A stretch of 25,896 bases of DNA, from the NCBI GenBank assembly GCA_035493895.1, contig DATJHM010000246.1, forward strand, positions 1 to 25,896, in the 5' to 3' direction. Below the pieces are notes generated by a model that was given only the letters and a program-made list of their open reading frames with translations, was not told the origin of the DNA and searched no databases. A program made the translations under genes and the position numbers. This document shows, piece after piece, positions 23,136 through 25,896 of this stretch; position 1 is the first letter of the stretch, and each line of letters starts with the position of its first letter. The stretch comes from DATJHM01 sp035493895. Lineage in GTDB: Bacteria > Chloroflexota > Ktedonobacteria > Ktedonobacterales > Ktedonobacteraceae.

Positions 23136-23768
23136 GTGAGATCTAAGATCCAACTTGCCATTGATACTATTACGCCCGATCAGGCAGTCGCGTTGATCGA
23201 AAAGGTCGCTCCATATATCGATATTATTGAAGCTGGTACCCCTTTTATCAAATTACACGGCCTCGGTGTGCTGAAACGCTTCCGTCAGGCGGCACCGGAG
23301 AAGCTGATTGTTGCTGATATGAAGGCAATGGATGCCGGTGCGTATGAAGCCACTATCGCTTTTGATGCGGGTGCAGATATGATGACGGTGCTTGGTGGCA
23401 CGACCGATGATACCTTGCGTGGGGCCGTCCAGGAGGCCAATAAGCGTGGCCTTTCGGTTGTCGCAGACCTCATTGCCGTGCCCGATAAAGTCGCTCGCGC
23501 GAAGCAACTGGCCGACCTGGGTGTCCACTATGTTGGTGTCCACACCGGTCTGGATCAGCAGGCGGCTGGTGAGACTCCGCTGGCCGACCTGCAAGAAATT
23601 CGGGCTGCCGTCCAGACTCCCATCGCAGTCGCCGGTGGAATCAATGTGAACACTATCCGTGCTATTGCTTCCTTTGCTCCAGCTATCATTGTGATTGGTG
23701 GAAGCATTACCGCTGCCGCCGATCCGGTCGCAACGGCAAAGGCATTGCACGTGGCACTCAATCAGTAG
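23136..23768 (+). CDS. hxlA: 3-hexulose-6-phosphate synthase
   Basis: HPS joins formaldehyde to ribulose 5-phosphate to give 3-hexulose 6-phosphate, the first step of the ribulose monophosphate pathway. The 210-residue protein has the usual length and the features of the OMP-decarboxylase superfamily barrel. These are an N-terminal LAID (D10), IEAGTP (E32) and the signature ADMKAMDAG (D61, K63, D66). Later come GVHTGLDQQA and the phosphate-binding AVAGGIN and IVIGGSI loops near the C-terminus. The GTG start at 23136 gives the standard short N-terminus; the ribosome site is weak (TGGAAA). The isomerase gene follows after 36 bp, so the two are surely co-transcribed. Because no methanol dehydrogenase is nearby, formaldehyde detoxification is the likely role. 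Confidence 0.93.
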   Translation: MRSKIQLAIDTITPDQAVALIEKVAPYIDIIEAGTPFIKLHGLGVLKRFRQAAPEKLIVADMKAMDAGAYEATIAFDAGADMMTVLGGTTDDTLRGAVQEANKRGLSVVADLIAVPDKVARAKQLADLGVHYVGVHTGLDQQAAGETPLADLQEIRAAVQTPIAVAGGINVNTIRAIASFAPAIIVIGGSITAAADPVATAKALHVALNQ

Positions 23769-23804
23769 CTCATACTGTTTATGAGAAGAGGTGAAAATTT
23801 GTCA

Positions 23805-24359
23805 ATGTTTCAAACCGCCATTGCTGATATTTTGCAGGAGAACGAGCGCGTTCTTGAGCATATAGATGCAGCGACGATTGATCGGCTCGTTGACCAGTTG
23901 CATGCAGCACCGCGCATCTTTGTCGGTGGCAAAGGACGCTCAGGCCTGATGGCAAGAAGTTTCGCCATGCGCCTCATGCATTTGGGTTTGCAGGCATATG
24001 TGGTCGATGAAACGATTACCCCTGCTATTGGCAAAGGTGATCTGCTCATTGCCTATTCGGGTTCTGGCGAGACGGAGGAGACCTGCCTGATGGCTGAGAA
24101 ATCCAGCCAGATTGGCGCTCAGGTGACCGCGATCACGACGGAAGCCGCATCCCGCCTGGCTCGAGCCGCCTCCTTTGTGATTGTACTGCCTGCGCCGCAT
24201 AAGCAGAGTTCTGTCAGCGGCAGTGGTTCGGTACAATATGCTGGCTCATTGTTTGAGCAGAGCTCATTGCTCTTCTGCGATAGTGTGATATTGCAGGCGA
24301 TGCGCACCTGGCAGCGGAGTAAAGAGGAACTGGCAACACGCCATACCAATCTGGAATAA
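23805..24359 (+). CDS. hxlB: 6-phospho-3-hexuloisomerase
   Basis: PHI converts 3-hexulose 6-phosphate to fructose 6-phosphate, completing formaldehyde fixation started by hxlA. The 184-residue protein is a single SIS domain. It has IFVGGKGRSGLMARSFAMRL near residues 38-57, the sugar-phosphate loop AYSGSGETEET and, near the C-terminus, GSLFEQSSLLFCD, whose glutamate is conserved in the family. ATG 23805 matches the family N-terminus; GAGGTG ends 11 nt before it. TTG 23799 is better placed for that site, and ATG 23781 has none, so the start is slightly uncertain. A long hairpin follows the stop. Confidence 0.93.
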   Translation: MFQTAIADILQENERVLEHIDAATIDRLVDQLHAAPRIFVGGKGRSGLMARSFAMRLMHLGLQAYVVDETITPAIGKGDLLIAYSGSGETEETCLMAEKSSQIGAQVTAITTEAASRLARAASFVIVLPAPHKQSSVSGSGSVQYAGSLFEQSSLLFCDSVILQAMRTWQRSKEELATRHTNLE

Positions 24360-24362
24360 GCC

Positions 24363-24426
24363 GCTATGTGACCAGCATTTGGCGCTAAGATGCTCCTGGC
24401 ATCCGACGCCGAATGCTGGTCATAGC
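24363..24426 (+). terminator. Long hairpin after hxlB
   Basis: A stem of about 20 bp (24363-24384 with 24407-24426, a 2-nt bulge and one mismatch) carries a smaller 5-bp hairpin at its tip (GATGC and GCATC, 24389-24403). It begins 4 bp after the hxlB stop. Only a short A/T run follows, so it may act as a transcript-stabilising structure as well as a terminator. Confidence 0.65.
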
Positions 24427-24537
24427 ATAAAATCGATCCATACGTGAGTACCTGTGAACGTTGTACAATAAACAGAGCTATTCTTCTTGCTTACCCATGA
24501 TACGGATTGTTGGATCATATCGCAAGGGAGGGAACCT

Positions 24538-25479
24538 ATGGCTCAGTGGACAACCGACGCAATCCCCAGTTTGCAGGGACAGGTCGTTCTGATTACCGGG
24601 GCAAACATTGGATTGGGTTTCGAAACCGCTCGTATTCTGGCTGCCAGGGACGCGCACGTCATTCTGGCCTGCCGCGATCTCGCCAAAGCACGCAAAGCCC
24701 AGGCCAACATTCTGGCTGTGACACCGGGGGCCCGGATAGACGTTCTTCAGCTTGATCTTGCCTCGCTTACCTCTGTAAAAACCGCTGCCGCGCATGTTCA
24801 GCAGACCTATCAGCGGCTGGATCTTCTTTTCAATAATGCAGGCGTTATGGCCATTCCCAAACAGGATAGTACGGACGGTTTTGAAATGCAGTTTGCCGTC
24901 AATTATCTGGGACATTTTGCGCTCACTGGCCTGCTACTGTCTCTGCTACTGAATACACCGCAGAGCCGTGTGATCACGCTCACCAGTCAGGCACGCTCCG
25001 GGAAAGTGAATTTTGCCGATCTTCAGGGGGATCAGCACTATACTCCCTGGGGCGCTTATGGGCAGAGCAAAACGGCTGACCTTCTCTTCGCCTTTGAGCT
25101 TCAGCAGCGTCTCGCGCAGATCGGAGCCAGTACGATCAGTGTTGCCGCCCATCCGGGCTATGCTAATACCAACTTGCAGCAAGCTACCGCTGACTCAAGT
25201 TCGTTACCCGTACGCATTGGCCTGAAATATATCGGCCCACTTTTTGCCCAGAGTGCCGCTATGGGGGCCCTGCCACAACTCTACGCCGCCACCTCACCAG
25301 AGATACACGGCGGAGAATTGGTCGGCCCTACCAGCCTGGGCGGGATGCGTGGCTTCCCGGGAGTGGTATCCGAAGCCCAGAAAGAATATGATCGACCGGT
25401 CGCTGCCCGTCTCTGGGATGTTGGCGTGCAACTTACGGGCGTCGATTATGCTGCGCTCAATGCAAAGGCAAAAGCGTAA
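24538..25479 (+). CDS. Short-chain dehydrogenase/reductase (retinol-dehydrogenase-like SDR)
   Basis: The 313-residue protein is a classical-fold SDR. It has the cofactor motif TGANIGLG (20-27), an ACRD segment after the second strand that suits NADP(H) use, DLASL, NNAGVM (99-104), a Ser in TLTSQA (S150) and the catalytic YGQSK (Y174, K178). AHPGYANTNL after the active site is typical of the WW-oxidoreductase/retinol-dehydrogenase-like branch. It should oxidise or reduce an alcohol or ketone; the substrate is not known. ATG 24538 has GGGAGG about 7 nt upstream. It follows the hxlAB hairpin and probably has its own promoter (TACAAT at 24464-24469 is a possible -10). Confidence 0.92.
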   Translation: MAQWTTDAIPSLQGQVVLITGANIGLGFETARILAARDAHVILACRDLAKARKAQANILAVTPGARIDVLQLDLASLTSVKTAAAHVQQTYQRLDLLFNNAGVMAIPKQDSTDGFEMQFAVNYLGHFALTGLLLSLLLNTPQSRVITLTSQARSGKVNFADLQGDQHYTPWGAYGQSKTADLLFAFELQQRLAQIGASTISVAAHPGYANTNLQQATADSSSLPVRIGLKYIGPLFAQSAAMGALPQLYAATSPEIHGGELVGPTSLGGMRGFPGVVSEAQKEYDRPVAARLWDVGVQLTGVDYAALNAKAKA

Positions 25480-25550
25480 CATTATCCTGGATTTTCGGGT
25501 GCGCCAGGGATTTTTGCAAACGGGGCGTTCAGGCAGGAGAGACCCATCCT

Positions 25551-25621
25551 GTAGATGCGCTGCTTGTCTGCGACCGGAGCGACCATCTCCCACGTCGTCG
25601 TCGCCCCGGTCGCAGACAAGC
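25551..25621. repeat. REP-like palindrome, full copy near the right end
   Basis: The head GTAGATGCGCTGCTTGTCTG starts at 25551. Arms of 22 nt (25562-25583 and 25600-25621) pair with one mismatch across a 16-nt loop. The right arm lacks the distal AGCGCCTCTAC part seen in the copy at 16760-16830. Confidence 0.82.
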
Positions 25622-25707
25622 CCATTGATTCCAACACATTGCTGGAAAAGAGAAGGAAATCGACGCGAATTGCTGCGCGTGATGGGGCAATGTGTTGGAG
25701 CCAATGG
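25622..25707. repeat. Second inverted repeat abutting the REP-like copy
   Basis: A 21-nt arm at 25622-25642 (CCATTGATTCCAACACATTG plus C) pairs with 25687-25707 at 19 of 21 positions across 44 nt. It starts at the base next to the end of the preceding palindrome. I see no gene in the rest of the window (25708-25896), which contains only a 12-bp palindrome GGATC-TT-GATCC at 25841-25852. Confidence 0.75.
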
Positions 25708-25896
25708 CACAAAGCGCCGTTCCTCCCGGCAACGTTCCCTGAGCAGGAAGCGAGGCTGGTACGTGTGTTCCAGGCACATTGGCAATGCGTTATAAAATTG
25801 TAAAAGTGCGACACATCCTACACAAAGGTGGAGGTGATCGGGATCTTGATCCTACACTGACCCCTGCATCAGGCTACAGAGTAGTGTGAGGCAGGA

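Overview
The window looks like a chromosomal segment from a Ktedonobacteria-type member of the Chloroflexota. This is an inference. It rests on a soluble Ser/Thr kinase with bacterial repeats at its C-terminus, a MalT-like giant LuxR regulator, a CPSF-type beta-CASP nuclease, a T-box in front of proS, and many intergenic palindromic repeats in moderately GC-rich DNA. No 16S gene or other decisive marker is present.

Left part (1-5253): the tail of an IS4-type transposase; comB and proS on the minus strand, with proS preceded by a complete T-box riboswitch (Pro specifier CCC, terminator and promoter); a 63-residue zinc-ribbon protein with a clear promoter; and a 67-residue HTH protein on the minus strand with its own promoter and a palindromic site in its leader. 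About 700 bp without a convincing gene follow.

Centre (5254-10902): the most unusual pair in the window. A Ser/Thr protein kinase carries three tandem 121-residue domains that I do not recognise. About 100 bp downstream on the same strand lies a 1172-residue MBL/beta-CASP nuclease with intact catalytic motifs, a middle region I cannot assign, and three copies of a second unrecognised domain. Each protein therefore joins an enzymatic head to a triplicated tail. I propose them as a candidate signalling and RNA-processing module.

10903-11948 is a gene-free, palindrome-rich stretch. It holds a perfect 72-bp inverted repeat nested inside a 17-bp inverted repeat and flanked by 21-bp near-identical direct repeats. 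It also holds a 30-bp direct repeat pair and half copies of a dispersed REP-like family that recurs at about 1.5, 16.8 and 25.6 kb.

Right part (11949-25896): a DUF3592-like membrane protein; the MalT-like LuxR regulator; a ZIP metal transporter with a strong promoter, a dyad at the start site and a structured leader; a LarC-type nickel-pincer cofactor protein lacking its C-terminal half; an APC amino-acid permease; a GNAT acetyltransferase; a small secreted protein; a cupin; a 42-codon remnant of a luciferase-like oxidoreductase; a LysR regulator; the formaldehyde-fixing pair hxlA-hxlB behind a leader terminator; and an SDR oxidoreductase. The window ends in more inverted repeats. Most genes are single transcription units bounded by hairpins; hxlAB is the clearest operon.
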